From: Tillus elongatus
Lineage: Eukaryota; Arthropoda; Insecta; Coleoptera; Cleridae
Assembly (NCBI GenBank): GCA_964006375.1
Contig: OZ023266.1
Location: 61,883,946-61,947,945 of the forward strand
Direction of reading: 5' to 3'
DNA: 64,000 bases
The notes beneath the pieces were generated by a model. That model saw only the letters and a list, made by a program, of their open reading frames with translations. It searched no databases and was not told the origin of the DNA. This document shows positions 11,344 through 23,351 of the stretch, one piece after another. The position numbers were made by a program, and so were the translations under genes. The stretch's first letter is position 1, and each line of letters starts with the position of its first letter.

Positions 11344-12497
11344 TTTTTTTTTTGTTCCCTCAGGGCTCGTCCGCGGCCTTGCCGCCCCGATAGCACCGCA
11401 ACCCTTGGTTGATTGTGCATACCCCTAGTCTTACTCCACCCATTCCGAAATCACTGTGCCTTGAACTAGTCTGCACAGCGATTGGTAGGGTGAAGTTTTA
11501 TATTGCTCTGTCTCCGGTCTAGAGTGACCGTAGATCAGTTGTCTTTTCCGGTCCAGAGCTATACACTCGCACAAGATGTGCTGGGCTGATTCCTCCCCCT
11601 CGCCGCAGAGTCTGCATGCGAGGTCCCCTTCGAACCGCCCCATTTTATGTAGGTGTTTCTTGACGGCCATGTGTCCCGTCAAGAGACCTGTTGTGTTTCT
11701 GAGCTGTCCTCTGCTAAGGTTTAGCAGCTCCACAGCTCTCTTTGAACTGGGTCCGTCAATTATTGACTTCCCATGTCTGAGCCCTGGACAGTCCGCCCAG
11801 TACACCTTGTGTTGGTTTCTGACCCAGGACTTAATGGCTCCCCTGGCAGTGCTCTTTGACACGCCCAGAGCCGGTTCTGGTCCCATAAATGGTTCTGCTG
11901 ACCCTCTCTTCGCGAGACTGTCAGCTTCTTCATTGCCTTTGACCCCCGAGTGACCCGACACCCAGATGAGGGTCACCTCATTCTGCCCAGCCAGGTCGCT
12001 CGTCTCGTCTCGGCACTCACTCACCAGCCAGGAATTTACCCGTGGGCTACTTAGTGCCTTAAGGGCTGCCTGGCTGTCTGTGGCTATGAGGATCCGCTTG
12101 TTGGTGTAGCCCCTCCTCTTGTTCTCCCGCACACAGTGCAGGATGGCGTACATCTCGGCCTGAAACACCGTTGCATGGGCTCCGAGGGAAATAGTGTGAC
12201 TTACCCTCGGTCCTTCCGAGTAAACACCTGCCCCCGTCCCACGCTCCCCGCCAGATCCGTCCGTGAACCAGACGAGCGCGTCCCGTGGTATGCCCGGCGT
12301 CTCCTCCCGCCATGCCCCGCGATCAGGGATTTCCACTGTGAAGTTGTTTTCCCTGCACATTCGCGGGCTCGCGAAGTCTGACCTCATTTCAAGCATGGGT
12401 TCCTTCACGATCTCCTGAATTTTGCAGTGGCCCCTGAAGCCTGGGTTGATTTTCAGTCTACCATTGCAGGCTAGTCTGTATAGTCCTAGCCTGGCCT
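11344..12497 (-). mobile_element. 5'-truncated non-LTR retrotransposon (RNase H-bearing LINE)
   Basis: The insertion is flanked by GGTACATTCCCTT on both sides (about 11331-11343 and 12498-12511), a target duplication of about 13 bp. A T-run at 11344-11352 is the poly(A) tail on the - strand. The related sequence at 10391 (GGTACATTCG..TTTGTAAATAA) shows what the uninterrupted site looks like. The element is GC-richer than its surroundings, has an open frame and is probably recent. Confidence 0.85.
11431..12497 (-). CDS. LINE ORF2 C-terminal fragment: RNase H plus C-terminal zinc-binding region
   Basis: The frame is open from the truncation point at 12497 to the stop at 11431, about 355 codons with no break; the first in-frame start codon is a GTG at 12408. 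Numbered from 12408, RNase H motifs are WFTDGSG (Asp50), FQAEMYAIL (Glu85), ATDSQAAL (Asp111), SGHSG (His153) and NEEADSLAKRG (Asp163): all four acidic residues of the DEDD active site are kept. A C-terminal CRLCGEGEESAQHILCEC gives a CxxC...HxxxxC pattern usual in LINE ORF2 tails. RNase H removes the RNA strand after reverse transcription. Lineage: RNase H-bearing I/LOA/R1-like group; the exact clade is uncertain. The upstream reverse transcriptase is missing by 5' truncation, not by mutation. Confidence 0.85.
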
Positions 12498-12511
12498 CTG
12501 GTACATTCCCT

Positions 12512-13670
12512 TTGTAAATAATAATTTTTTTCTAGAAAACTTTTGTGACTTTAATGAAATATGTAACACAATTTTTTTATGAGACTTGCAGTACTTACAT
12601 GTATCTCTACCAAACTATAATTTTCTAGCTCCATAGGAAATAGAGATTTATTCAAATAGTCGCTAACTGGGACCTCTAAAACCGGTCTCTCAGGCTCATT
12701 TAAATTTAAAGAATTAGTTTTAATAATATACGTTACTAATAGTGTACAATTCTTATGAAAATTCACTACTATAATGCACTTTCTGCGTCCCGAACATTTT
12801 ATTATTAGTAGACAAAGACATTTTCAATACGGTATCGTACGTTTATCTTTATCACAACACACTTATTTGCTTAAATTAAATGATCAATTCGAGGCTGACT
12901 TTTAAATTTCGTCTCATAAGCGCTTTCACCGGCACCTAAATGCCTAAGGAAACTCAGAATGGAATGAATATAATGATTCAGTGCCCCTCATAATATCTCA
13001 GCGTATTATTCATGGATTGCACGAGGCAATGAATCTAACTAAGGAAATCAATTCTCCAGATTCATTTATATTCGACAATTTCTTCTCATTTACATAAATT
13101 TCAGAGACCCCCTTAAAGACCAGCCAGGAATTTCTTCCATATTGCCAGAATCATTACACTTTCAATTATTTTCGCGAGTCAGTTGTTTTCAATAAAATGA
13201 ACAAGGTAAAAGTGGAGTCGGCATAACTCAAGGTTGGAGTCATTAAAAATCCCAAGAGTATTTATATTTAGAGCAAATTAAAACTGAACTGTCTGCTCAG
13301 ATGATGGATTGTATAAAACTGAAATTAGGCTTTAAGAAAGTTGTTAAGCAATAACTCCCACTCTTCTTTACCCTTACAGAGTTTTGTAAAGCGTGTTATC
13401 GAAAATGTCACAGCAGGTATTTCCCCAGTAATTTGGGTTAAACTTTTTGTAGCTTAATTAAAGCTATATATAACTTAAAATAATTAATATTTAAACTTAA
13501 AACGCACCTTCGAAGAAAAATTGGTTATTTCACTAAGCTGTTAAATATATACCTGTTTCTATTTTAATCAGTTATTATTCTTTAAGTTTCTGTTATTTTC
13601 ATCTTAAATATTGACACATATTACATATAGAAATTTTAAAGACGTCATTTCTTATTTTTATTTAATTTTT
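12512..13670. other. AT-rich stretch with one MITE border copy
   Basis: A - strand copy of the border motif (TTCACTACTATAATGCAC...TGCGTCC) lies at 12761-12790. The rest shows no gene, RNA or repeat that I can support. Confidence 0.55.
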
Positions 13671-13671
13671 A

Positions 13672-14110
13672 GTGCATATTCGTAGAAAAAAATCACTAAT
13701 GGGGAGATCCCGACTTTTGAAAAAATGCCTTTAAATAACCGCGAACTAGGCCCCCTAGTAGCCATCCATATACGGGGTCAGTTTTAATCTTTATATGTTT
13801 TTATATTATTTAAGGTGGAAACACCCTTGTAACTTTTGTATTTAAAATTCGATTTTCATGAGGAAAAGATTAAAATATATAAGATAAAAGACTCTATAAA
13901 TTCCGTGAAAATTGTTGTCGATGTCACCTCACCAAGGTCTACTCATGCAATTTTTATATGTCTAAAAATGGGAAGAAGGGTTAGTCATTTTTAGGAGGAA
14001 AATAAGTGACCCACTGCATTCGGCATCCCTCAAAATAGATGTGTACAACAAATTTCATCTAAAAAGAAGAATTATTATTTATTTCAGATAAGTTTATTTA
14101 TGTGGCCATT
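13672..14110 (+). repeat. Left part of composite repeat fused to another interspersed repeat
   Basis: 13690-13790 carries the landmarks ATGGGGAGATCCCGACTTTT and ACTAGGCCCCCTAG of the composite family, here without a (TA)n array. 13815-14060 is another repeat (AAACACCCTTGTAACTTTTG ... CCACTGCATTCGGCATCCC) whose reversed copy lies at 22230-22440. Confidence 0.7.
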
Positions 14111-14118
14111 CTAATATA

Positions 14119-14459
14119 CAGTGTGGAACAGCCAAATGGAATAAATTCGATAACGGATAAATGAGGGCGTGTTGGGAAAAACGCTTGGACACGTCGATTT
14201 GTATTTTTAACTGCGCATCTTTTTCAAGAAAAAAAAATTATATAGGGTGCGTCATGTGACAGTGGCCAATACCAACTTTCTTATTTTAAATACAAGCCCC
14301 TGTATATTATTAATTTTTTGGATTCTTCAGAAAATTCTAGACATAATTCATGTACAATGTTCTATACCTATCTTCAACTGTTTCGGAAATATTAAGTATT
14401 TTCAGATTTATTACAAAAATTAACATTACAAATAGAAAATTATTTTATTTCACAAATTC
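14119..14459 (+). repeat. Left terminal inverted repeat of the DD41D element
   Basis: Pairs with 15839-16179 at constant sum 30298 (no indels). Differences seen include G/A near 14167 and T/C near 14362. Confidence 0.93.
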
Positions 14460-14693
14460 GCTACATTGCATTCAATACTTATTTCCCATTCAGCTCTTGA
14501 TAATGAGAAAGTAAACAAAAACCATTCCTGCGTTTCTTTTTACTGATATGAAATGAAACAAAAACAGTTTTCTTTCTGTTCGTATAAAACTCGTAGCCTT
14601 AGCAACTTGTTGTCTGCCTGCATGACAGTAGTGATTAGTGTCAGTGCTATTGTCGTTTGAATTTCGTTAACTGTACGTAATAATATCAGAAAA

Positions 14694-15782
14694 ATGGTTC
14701 ATTTAACAGAAATGCACAAAATAACCATTCTACAAATGATTGGTTATGGAGATAACACACGGACACAGATGGAAGTGTCTCGCTTATTTCACGAAAAATT
14801 TCCAAATTTGCCGCCTGTATCCCAAGGAACAATTAGCAAAATAGAAAAGCAGTTTCGCGAGCTTGGTCATGTGAGACAGATAAAAAAAGTAGCTGCCAAT
14901 GCAGTAAGTGATGATACGAAATTGGATATTACGCTTGAGTTTCAAGAAAACCCACATACTTCTGGTCGACAAGCAGCCCAACTATTCAACGTTAGCCACA
15001 CAGCAATTTTTCGAACATTAAAGGAAAGTAAAATGCATCCCTATAAAATGATACCAACTCAGGAGCTCATGGAGGACGATTTCGATAGGAGAACGTATTT
15101 TTGTGAACAAATGATGGCAATGTTAGATAACAATGTGATCCAATTAGAAGATGTTTTGTTTTCTGATGAGAGCACATTTACACTTCACGGTCATGTTAAT
15201 CGTCAAAATTGCCGCTATTGGTCTAATGAGAATCCTCATTGGATGAGAGAGGAACATACGCAATATCCTGAAAAAGTTAATGTTTGGGCAGGAATTGTTG
15301 GAAATCATATCGTAGGTCCCTTTTTCATTGATGGCAACTTGAATGGGGATAAATATTTAGAACTGCTCCAAAATAATGTCGTGCCAACTTTGACAAACTT
15401 ATATCCAGATCCAGCAAACCCACAAGTTCCTGCCAATAAAATATGGTTTCAGCAAGATGGAGCACCGCCCCATTACCAAATCAATGTCCGGCAGTACCTG
15501 AACCAAATTTTTCCAAATCGGTGGATAGGGAGGCGCGGATCGATAGAATGGCCAGCACGATCTCCTGATCTGTCGCTATTAGACTACTTTTTGTGGGGAT
15601 ATGTCAAAAGTATTGTATACAAAACTAAGCCCCTCAACTTAGATGACTTAAAAAGACGAATCACGCTTGCGATTAGATCAGTCACGCCTGAGATGTTGAG
15701 TAATGTTAGAAGACATTTCTATACCAGATTAGCATGTTGCCAAGATGTTCGTGGCGAGCATTTTGAACATTTACTACATTGA
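14694..15782 (+). CDS. Tc1/mariner transposase, DD41D type, intact
   Basis: 362 codons, no break. The N-terminal ~120 residues form the DNA-binding part, with two helix-turn-helix-like segments (Q..EVSRLF near 25-32 and GRQAAQLFNVSHTAIFRTL at 91-109). The catalytic DDE/D core follows: LFSDES (Asp158), WFQQDGAPPH (Asp255) and SPDLSLLDYFLWG (Asp297). There are exactly 41 residues between the second and third Asp, hence DD41D. The enzyme would cut at the element ends and insert at TA. The first ATG is used because the upstream frame is closed and a short leader (14460-14693) follows the inverted repeat. The length is normal for the family. Closely related but broken proteins occur in this window at 27110-28769, 31440-31720 and 32745-33430. 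Confidence 0.94.
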   Translation: MVHLTEMHKITILQMIGYGDNTRTQMEVSRLFHEKFPNLPPVSQGTISKIEKQFRELGHVRQIKKVAANAVSDDTKLDITLEFQENPHTSGRQAAQLFNVSHTAIFRTLKESKMHPYKMIPTQELMEDDFDRRTYFCEQMMAMLDNNVIQLEDVLFSDESTFTLHGHVNRQNCRYWSNENPHWMREEHTQYPEKVNVWAGIVGNHIVGPFFIDGNLNGDKYLELLQNNVVPTLTNLYPDPANPQVPANKIWFQQDGAPPHYQINVRQYLNQIFPNRWIGRRGSIEWPARSPDLSLLDYFLWGYVKSIVYKTKPLNLDDLKRRITLAIRSVTPEMLSNVRRHFYTRLACCQDVRGEHFEHLLH

Positions 15783-15838
15783 CATTAATTTTTTTTTGTT
15801 TTTTTAAATTATTAAGAAATAATCAGTATTTCTTATTA

Positions 15839-16179
15839 GAATTTGTGAAATAAAATAATTTTCTATTTTTAATGTTAATTTTTGTAATAAATCTGAAAAT
15901 ACTTAATATTTCCGAAACAGTTGAAGATAGGTATAGGACATTGTACATGAATTATGTCTAGAATTTTCTGAAGAATCCAAAAAATTAATAATATACAGGG
16001 GCTTGTATTTAAAATAAGAAAGTTGGTATTGGCCACTGTCACATGACGCACCCTAAATAATTTTTTTTTCTTGAAAAAGATGCGCAGTTAAAAATACAAA
16101 TCGACGTGTCCAAGCGTTTTTCCCAACACGTCCTCATTTATCCGTTATCGAATTTATTCCATTTGGCTGTTCCACACTG
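15839..16179 (-). repeat. Right terminal inverted repeat of the DD41D element
   Basis: Mirror of 14119-14459, ending CCACACTG before TA. Confidence 0.93.
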
Positions 16180-16212
16180 TATAAACCGCTGAAATTTTGT
16201 ATTTATAAAGCG

Positions 16213-16570
16213 AATTAACAACTGTTGTACATCACTTTATTTTTAAAAACATTTATTTAACAACTTAAACGAACATAGTGACAGCTACAAAACTTATAAC
16301 AGAACGAATGAACAAATTTAAATTACATCTTATTTATATTAAAACTAAGCCTGGGAAGGTGAGGGCGGTTGCTTTTCCCATGACCCTATTCACGAAATGC
16401 AACCTGCTACTCTAGCTGATTCCACGACTGCTGCTGTTGAATAGTCAGGTTGCACTATCCAAGGAACGTGCTTATCTGCATGTTGACTATGCTGTAATAT
16501 GATAGGTTGGCCGTGTTAGATGTAACGGACACTCGTGATAAGCGATGGTGTGCATTATGATACTTATTAT
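16213..16570 (-). repeat. 3' LTR of the errantivirus-like element
   Basis: The end AATTAACAACTGTTG at 16213 matches the end of the 5' LTR remnant at 21598. About 105 bp are shared, with roughly ten or more differences, so the insertion is not recent. The inner edge is placed at the polypurine tract (about 16571-16582). Confidence 0.75.
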
Positions 16571-16582
16571 CTCCTCCCCCTA
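16571..16582 (-). promoter_or_regulatory. Polypurine tract of the LTR element
   Basis: On the - strand ATAGGGGGAGGAG lies directly upstream of the 3' LTR. It is the expected plus-strand primer site. Confidence 0.6.
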
Positions 16583-16605
16583 TTAGGAGACAGAGCCTTG
16601 TTGTC

Positions 16606-16866
16606 CGATGATTCGCAAGGGGATGTCTGTGTGCTTCTGTTCTTCGTATCTTCTTGAAAGACGATTCCTGAGGCACTTAATCATCAAGACGATGGCGATG
16701 AATGCCACGCCGACGTAAATTATAATTGTCTAGATGCTCGTATGATTCACAAGGGGATTTCCGTGTGCTTCTGTTCTTCGTGTCTTCTTGAAAGACGATT
16801 CCTGAGGCACTTATTCATCAAGATGATGGCGATGAATGCCACGCCGACGTAAATTATAATTGTCGG
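16606..16866 (-). repeat. Tandem duplication of ~130 bp downstream of env
   Basis: GATTCGCAAGGGGATGTCTG (16610) and GATTCACAAGGGGATTTCCG (16744) begin two copies. Both end in GACGTAAATTATAATTGTC. Confidence 0.85.
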
Positions 16867-16899
16867 CATATGGATGGCGTTCTCTAGTTTTAGGCTTGG

Positions 16900-18250
16900 A
16901 AGTTCGACCTAAATTGTATGTGCTGTTTGGAGTAGCTCTGGAACTGGCATATCGAATGTGTGTTGTGTTTCTGTGGGTACTTGACCTGGTTTGTATATCC
17001 GTCTATTTACCATAAGTAGAGATTTGCTTTTGAGAGTGGCTATATAAGTTCCCTTAAGTATCTTATTTTCTTGACGGTCCGGACATTTTAGATTGGCTTT
17101 GGCATCCTCTGATGTGGTTACTGTGTACTGTGAATTCCCATATCTTGCAACATATGTTTCGCAATTTTTACTGGTTCTTGAACACAGCTTTCGATTGGTT
17201 TTCGTGATGAGTCGGACTTCACATGGACCATTGTAGTCTATGGTGGTCTTTATATCGTCTTCGCAAAAGTATCATTGATTATGTAGCTCTGGGCATGGTT
17301 GACTTCTGAATGCATATAGTTGCTCGTTGAGGAGAAGGTACTTTGAATGTGGGATAATCATTGAGTAGGAATTTTGTTGGTTTGGTACAGGTACGGAAAA
17401 CCTTTGGTAGAATGTATAGTCTGACTTTTCTATTAATCAAATTTCAATTTGGAAAATAATTTTGGATTCGTTCTGAACGCATATAAGTCTGAAACATTTT
17501 CCGTAAAGGATTATATCGCTCTGAGTGATCAATCTTGAATCAGAGGATATTATATATGGAACTATCGTTTCCAGTTCTCTTTTTATAAATTTAGGGTTTA
17601 ATATAGATGTGTGATACGTGTCTAATTTAGCAAAAGTTATTACATTTTCTGTTGTTAGTATTATTGATTCTATATTGCTAATTAATATTCCTATCTGAGT
17701 ACATACTTTCAAAAGTTGAGAGCGATTGTAACTGATCAGCGATTAACATTCTCGTCGCATAGTGAAGTTTTTTGATTTTATCTGCTATTTGATTTTTATT
17801 ATGAAACAGTGATGTTGATGTGTTGTTTAATTCGTTCATGGCGTCGTTTTCTCTCATTAATTCATGCATTTCGTTCTGATCGTTTGTTAACACGCCCAGC
17901 GCTTTATTAATTCTTTCTCCAGCTTCCGCGTCTAGATTACCGGTGACAATTTTGAAAGCGGACCCTAAGCCGTTAATTAGGCCTCTTTTGTGTATGTCTG
18001 TTTGTGGAAAGATTCTAGAATATGTTAGATAGGTGTTACGTATTGTGTAGTTGATAGTTATAAGACAATAATGTTATTCTTTTCTAAATTCGTCATTTAG
18101 ATATTTGGTAATGATATCGTAATGTTCTTTGAGTTTGTTATATTCGTCTTATACTGGTTTCAGGCCAGGTATATGTATTAGAGTCCGCTTGTCATTTTGT
18201 GAGCGTGCTGTCCCCACTTTTCTGGACAGGAACCCAGGGTTGTTACGTAA
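16900..18250 (-). pseudogene. Errantivirus-type envelope gene, broken
   Basis: Two overlapping frames (17678-17893 and 17437-17712) plus readable sequence upstream to about 18250 and downstream to about 16900 correspond to the fusion-protein type of Env found in gypsy-like insect retroviruses. At about 17970-18000 a basic cleavage-like site is followed by a Gly-rich fusion-peptide-like start; a helical, Asn/Gln-rich heptad-type region follows. The frame changes at about 17690 and several stops occur, so no functional Env can be made. Position after integrase agrees with errantivirus order. Assignment rests on layout and residue character. Confidence 0.65.
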
Positions 18251-18432
18251 TTCTTCTAGTTGCGGCTAGGCTCCGCCTGGCCACATGAGAGTCGAATGTT
18301 TCGTAAGTGCTTTATACTTTGTTCATCGGTTTTGTGGTTGAGTATCAATGCTATGTTATGGTCTAGTAAGGATATTATAGAATATGGGCCAGTAAATGGG
18401 TTTTGATGTTTCTTGTGAAACCCTGGGCTTAT

Positions 18433-19390
18433 CTATTTATATACTACATCTTCGTCTTTGAAAGGTTGATTTACATTTTTATTGTTTCTGTTGAGCATCC
18501 TTTCTTTGGACATTTCTCTACCTACTTGATAGACAATGTAGATACAATTTTTGTGTCTTTCATTAAAGTCTTGAGTTACAATTACTCCCGTATCGTAATT
18601 AAAAACTTCCAGAATAAATTCAAAAATCAATCCGAATCGGGGTTTTAGCGTTTCAGAGTGAATTGTAGAATTATATGCTAGAATGCAGTAGGGAATAATA
18701 TTGTTAGGCTTTAATTGAGGAAACTTGATTTTAAAAAGTCTGTAGTGTTCGAGTAGGGTTCTGTGAAATCTTTCCACAGGACCGTTCGTGTTGGGGTTAT
18801 GTGGTGTGGTTGTATGTAGCTGTATTTGATATGAATTGAATAGTTCTTTTACAGTTTCGTTCGTAAATTCAGTCCCAGCGTCTGTAATTACCACCATGGG
18901 GTTGCTCTATTGAGACAAGTACGTTGTTAGTGTCTTGGATATTTCAATAGCATTCTTGCTTTTAATAGGATATACTTGTCCAAATTTGCTTAATGGGTCT
19001 GCAATGGTTAAAAATTGGGCGGATTCTATTTGAAAAGTATCAACGCGAAATAGTTCTAAAGGGCTTGATGGTAATGGGGTGTTTTAGAGCAATTTTGATA
19101 GGATGTCAACTGTATTTTGCGGTTTTACAAAGTTCGCAGTTTTGTGTGAATTTGTCAATTTTTGCTTTAAGGTTTGGGTAATAATATTTGTGTTTTATCT
19201 CTAAATGAATTTTGTCTATGCCTTTGTGATTCGTGGTATCTTCATGGTGTTGTTTTATGATTTTTATGAGTTCTTCATTACGAATTTCATGTAAAACTTT
19301 ATCACACCTTAAGAATAATGGCGACTGATCATCATTGAATTTTTGATTAATAGCTGAACTGACCGTCTTATAATCTTTTTCTCTGACAAA
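18433..19390 (-). pseudogene. Integrase of the LTR element, broken
   Basis: The frame 18433-18897 carries the core motif VVITDAGTEF (second catalytic Asp) and GPVERFHRTLLEH (catalytic Glu), followed by a C-terminal part. Upstream to about 19390, in other frames, an HH-CC zinc-binding domain can be read (H..H near 19250-19270, C..C near 19130-19150). Frame changes and stops (for example near 18900) separate the parts. The enzyme would join element cDNA to host DNA. This copy is inactive. Confidence 0.85.
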
Positions 19391-19396
19391 AAGACA

Positions 19397-20440
19397 TTAG
19401 TACTTCCGTTGTGGGAGACAGTATTGTTTAATAAATTTAGTTAGATAGATAGATATTTCAGGCTCCAGGCTGTTTTGAAAGAATATTTGGTTAGTTTTGT
19501 TATTAGAGATTTCTTCCTCTAATATGGGAATGCCTGGTGCTGAATATGAATCATGATTGATATTTACAGTGCTGTCGTCGTGAGTTTTATTATTGTCTTC
19601 GTCAATATTTTCATTATTTGTTTCCTCTAGATGAGACCACTCGCTTTCATCTACGTTGTTTACAATCGACTGATTATCAGTTTGCAATGGGTGAATTTCA
19701 ATTCGAGATAAAGAGTCCGCATTATTATTTACACCCTTCTTATATTCAATATCGTATTCATATTCCTCCAATTTCAATCGCCACCTAACTAATTGGCAAA
19801 TTTCGTTCCATATATATAAGGCCTAAAGTAGTTTGAATTTTTGACTGACATCTTCTGTACCTATCAAATACTTGTGATAGTTTCTCGAAGTGTTCTTGAA
19901 GAGAGGTGGGGAATATAATGATATCATCCATATAGACTAGACAGATTTTACCTATAAGGCCATAAAGGACATTGTTCATTAGTCTTTGAATGGTCGCCGG
20001 AGTGTTATTTAAGCCAAATGGCATGCGAAAATATTCCTAATGTCCAGAGTCAGTGGAGAAGGCAATTTTCTCTACGTCATCCGGGTGAATTTCGATCTGA
20101 TGAAAGCCAGAAATTAGATCTATAGTGGAGAAATAGTGAGCTCTGCCAATCTTATCTAACATTTCCTCGATCTTTGGTATTGGATATTTATCCGGGATAG
20201 TCTTTTCATTGAGTTTCCTATAATCGACGACGATTCGCCACTTTTTCTTTTCACTAGCATCTTCCTTTTTTGGCACCACCCAGATAGGAGAACACTAAGG
20301 GGAGTGACTATGCCTAATAATATTTTGGCTTAACATTTTATCTATTTGCTTTTCTACTTCTTCCTTGTGTACTGCAGGTTATTTATATAATTTGGAATAA
20401 ACTAGATTGTCATCTTTTGTACGAATTCTGTGTTTAACAA
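19397..20440 (-). pseudogene. Reverse transcriptase and remnant of RNase H of the LTR element
   Basis: The frame 20037-20279 has [14 protein letters not shown] and [15 protein letters not shown] (first catalytic Asp). The frame 19785-20024 has MPFGLNNTPATIQRLM and the catalytic box VYMDDIIIF, so the YMDD pair is intact. The frame 19397-19777 begins with the tail of RNase H (Y.YDIEYKKG...ADSLSR). About 100 or more codons between the end of the RT and that tail are missing, a deletion at about 19785. Stops lie at about 20036 and 20295. Upstream, Gag joins RT with no visible protease. Confidence 0.88.
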
Positions 20441-20452
20441 GATGTGTTGGTC

Positions 20453-20668
20453 TTAGCGCCTCATTTTCCTTCTCGATATATTAGATTGATAAGGGAACAG
20501 GGGCGGGACATATCTAGAAGTCGAGGAATTGTTTGAACTGCTGTTTGATTGGAATGGCCTTTGAAATTGCGTGCTATTCATTAATGGAATGGGCGGCCTA
20601 AATGTTTGCGGTCTATGATTGTGTTGTAAATTGGGTTTAGTTATTTGATTGTTTTGTTTTTGAAACAT
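20453..20668 (-). pseudogene. Gag C-terminal fragment of the LTR element
   Basis: Gln/Asn/Pro/Ser-rich 71-codon frame ending in a basic RRKMRR, typical of the low-complexity tail of gypsy-group Gag. It directly precedes the RT fragments. The sequence between 20670 and 20990 is stop-rich and shows no clear domain. Confidence 0.55.
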
Positions 20669-20995
20669 TTTATCACGATAATGGAAATTTTCTTCCTCGA
20701 TAGAGCTGCTTCGCTTGATTCTGGTGACCTAGATCAAACCACCATGCCTAAGGGATTGCGTAAACCACCTAAAATGCTTTAAGTGTCTGCTGTGAATAAA
20801 TAAAAGATTTGAAAGCCCTCATTTGATCATTCGCTTCATTACACGTTAAAATTTAAATTAAAAGCTGTTCTGTCTGCCTACACCGGTTACTAAAAGTAAG
20901 AGCATCTTCATTGTGCTTTTGTTTATATGTTATGAGTTCACTTAAAAGGCTAGTTTCATCACGCTGGTCTGTAACATTTTGTACAATTACTGTTC

Positions 20996-21373
20996 TTAAT
21001 TCAGGCCCGTAGTAATAACCTTGGTACTAATTCTTAACCTAGCTTTCCCAACTAACTTTGACTGAATAAAATTAAGTAGAAAATGATTTAAATATAAAGT
21101 GGGATCGTGTATTGTATAAAACTGATTCATAATTATGTCACATGCTTTAAGAAAACTACTAACGTGTGCGGACTTACCATCGAACTCGATAATCACACGT
21201 AAATAAAAATCTCTAAAATTTGCCATATTTAGATTTAAATTATTTGGACGAATATATTTTCCTCTGATTCTACTAATACTAGAGTATACGTTATTATCCT
21301 TATTAATGTTAGTTTGTTGACTAGACTGTTCTAGCACAAGTGAATTTTGGAACTGTCTTCTATTGTCAGACAT
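20996..21373 (-). pseudogene. Gag N-terminal fragment of the LTR element
   Basis: Frame starting MSDNRRQFQ at 21373, preceded by a (TA)n array instead of a normal leader. It contains FRDFYLRVIIEFDGKS and a helical stretch ending LRISTKVITTGL, fitting errantivirus Gag, then stops at 20996. The continuous frame through the (TA)n array upstream (YIYIYI...) is an artefact of the repeat. Confidence 0.7.
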
Positions 21374-21375
21374 AT

Positions 21376-21461
<86 letters not shown>
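21374..21461. repeat. (TA)n array in the leader of the LTR element
   Basis: About 40 TA units between the primer-binding region and the Gag start. Confidence 0.95.
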
Positions 21462-21464
<3 letters not shown>

Positions 21465-21579
21465 GAAAATGTAAAGTATGAGCAGCTTATAAGAAGGCCA
21501 GAATGAGCACGAACATCCGTGGATCTTCTGCTAAATGTTGATACACCAGAAACCAATATTCTCTTGACTTCTCAGCTGT

Positions 21580-21597
21580 ATCCTACCGACTGCGCCA
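21580..21597 (-). promoter_or_regulatory. Primer binding site for tRNA-Ser
   Basis: The + strand reads ATCCTACCGACTGCGCCA, which matches the 3' end of insect tRNA-Ser including CCA. It directly abuts the 5' LTR remnant, as needed to prime minus-strand synthesis. Confidence 0.88.
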
Positions 21598-21703
21598 ATT
21601 AACAACTGTTGCACATCACTTCACATTTTAAAAACATTTATTTAACAACCTAAACGAACATAGGACAGCTACAAAACTTATAATAGAATAAATGAATTAA
21701 TGT
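21598..21703 (-). repeat. Truncated 5' LTR
   Basis: Only about 105 bp (the R-U5 side) remain, similar to 16213-16330. Beyond 21703 the sequence is an unrelated repeat, so the upstream part is lost and no target duplication can be read. Confidence 0.8.
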
Positions 21704-22836
<1,133 letters not shown>

Positions 22837-22864
22837 ACATTAAAGACCGCGGAAATCTTTCTGA

Positions 22865-22975
<111 letters not shown>

Positions 22976-23010
22976 CGTGTGCGTATGCATGTGCGCGCGC
23001 GTGTGTGTGT

Positions 23011-23351
23011 GTATCACACCGATAACTCAAAAAATAATACGGCGATTTTTATGAAACTCGGCAGGTTTCTCCTTTTTGTAAGTGGCTTGGACAAGTCTGT
23101 TAGCCAGAAATATCGGACCAGGTTTTCCGGAAAAATTTTTGGTTTTCTTTCTGATCAAATTGCTGTCCGAAAATAACAAAGCCATGGTAACCAAATTTAG
23201 TGCGTAGGTTTACGTCACAAAAATTAAACCATATACCAAAGACTAGATCCCTATGTTACAAGAACAAAACGTTATAAGCATTTAATAAAAAAAAATTTCA
23301 TGCTAGATCATTTCTATGAAAATTCACTACCAAAATGCACTTGCTGCGTCC
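23011..23351 (+). repeat. Composite repeat, right part ending in MITE border
   Basis: Begins GTATCACACCGATAACTC and ends with AATTCACTACCAAAATGCAC...TGCGTCC at 23321-23351. Middle landmarks (GGCTTGGACAAG, TTAGCCAGAAATATCGG) match the copies at 25418, 29070 and 37988. Confidence 0.85.

Larger units (their letters stand above)
14119..16179 (+). mobile_element. Intact Tc1/mariner-type element with 341-bp inverted repeats (DD41D)
   Basis: Both ends read CAGTGTGGAACAGCC inward and are flanked by TA (14117-14118 and 16180-16181), the usual target duplication of the superfamily. The terminal inverted repeats are 14119-14459 and 15839-16179, exactly the same length with only a few mismatches. One uninterrupted transposase gene lies between. 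The near-identity of the repeats and the intact gene point to a recent insertion and possible activity. Confidence 0.95.
16213..21703 (-). mobile_element. Decayed errantivirus-like Gypsy LTR retrotransposon
   Basis: Read on the - strand the order is truncated 5' LTR, tRNA-Ser primer binding site, Gag, reverse transcriptase, RNase H remnant, integrase, Env, polypurine tract, 3' LTR. The whole is broken by stops, frameshifts and deletions (protease and most of RNase H are missing). An Env gene puts it in the insect errantivirus (gypsy) group. It starts 34 bp past the DD41D element, so their order of arrival cannot be read from overlap. Confidence 0.9.

Noticed and set aside
11576..11953. 125-aa + strand frame
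   Set aside because: Shadow of the LINE RNase H gene on the - strand.
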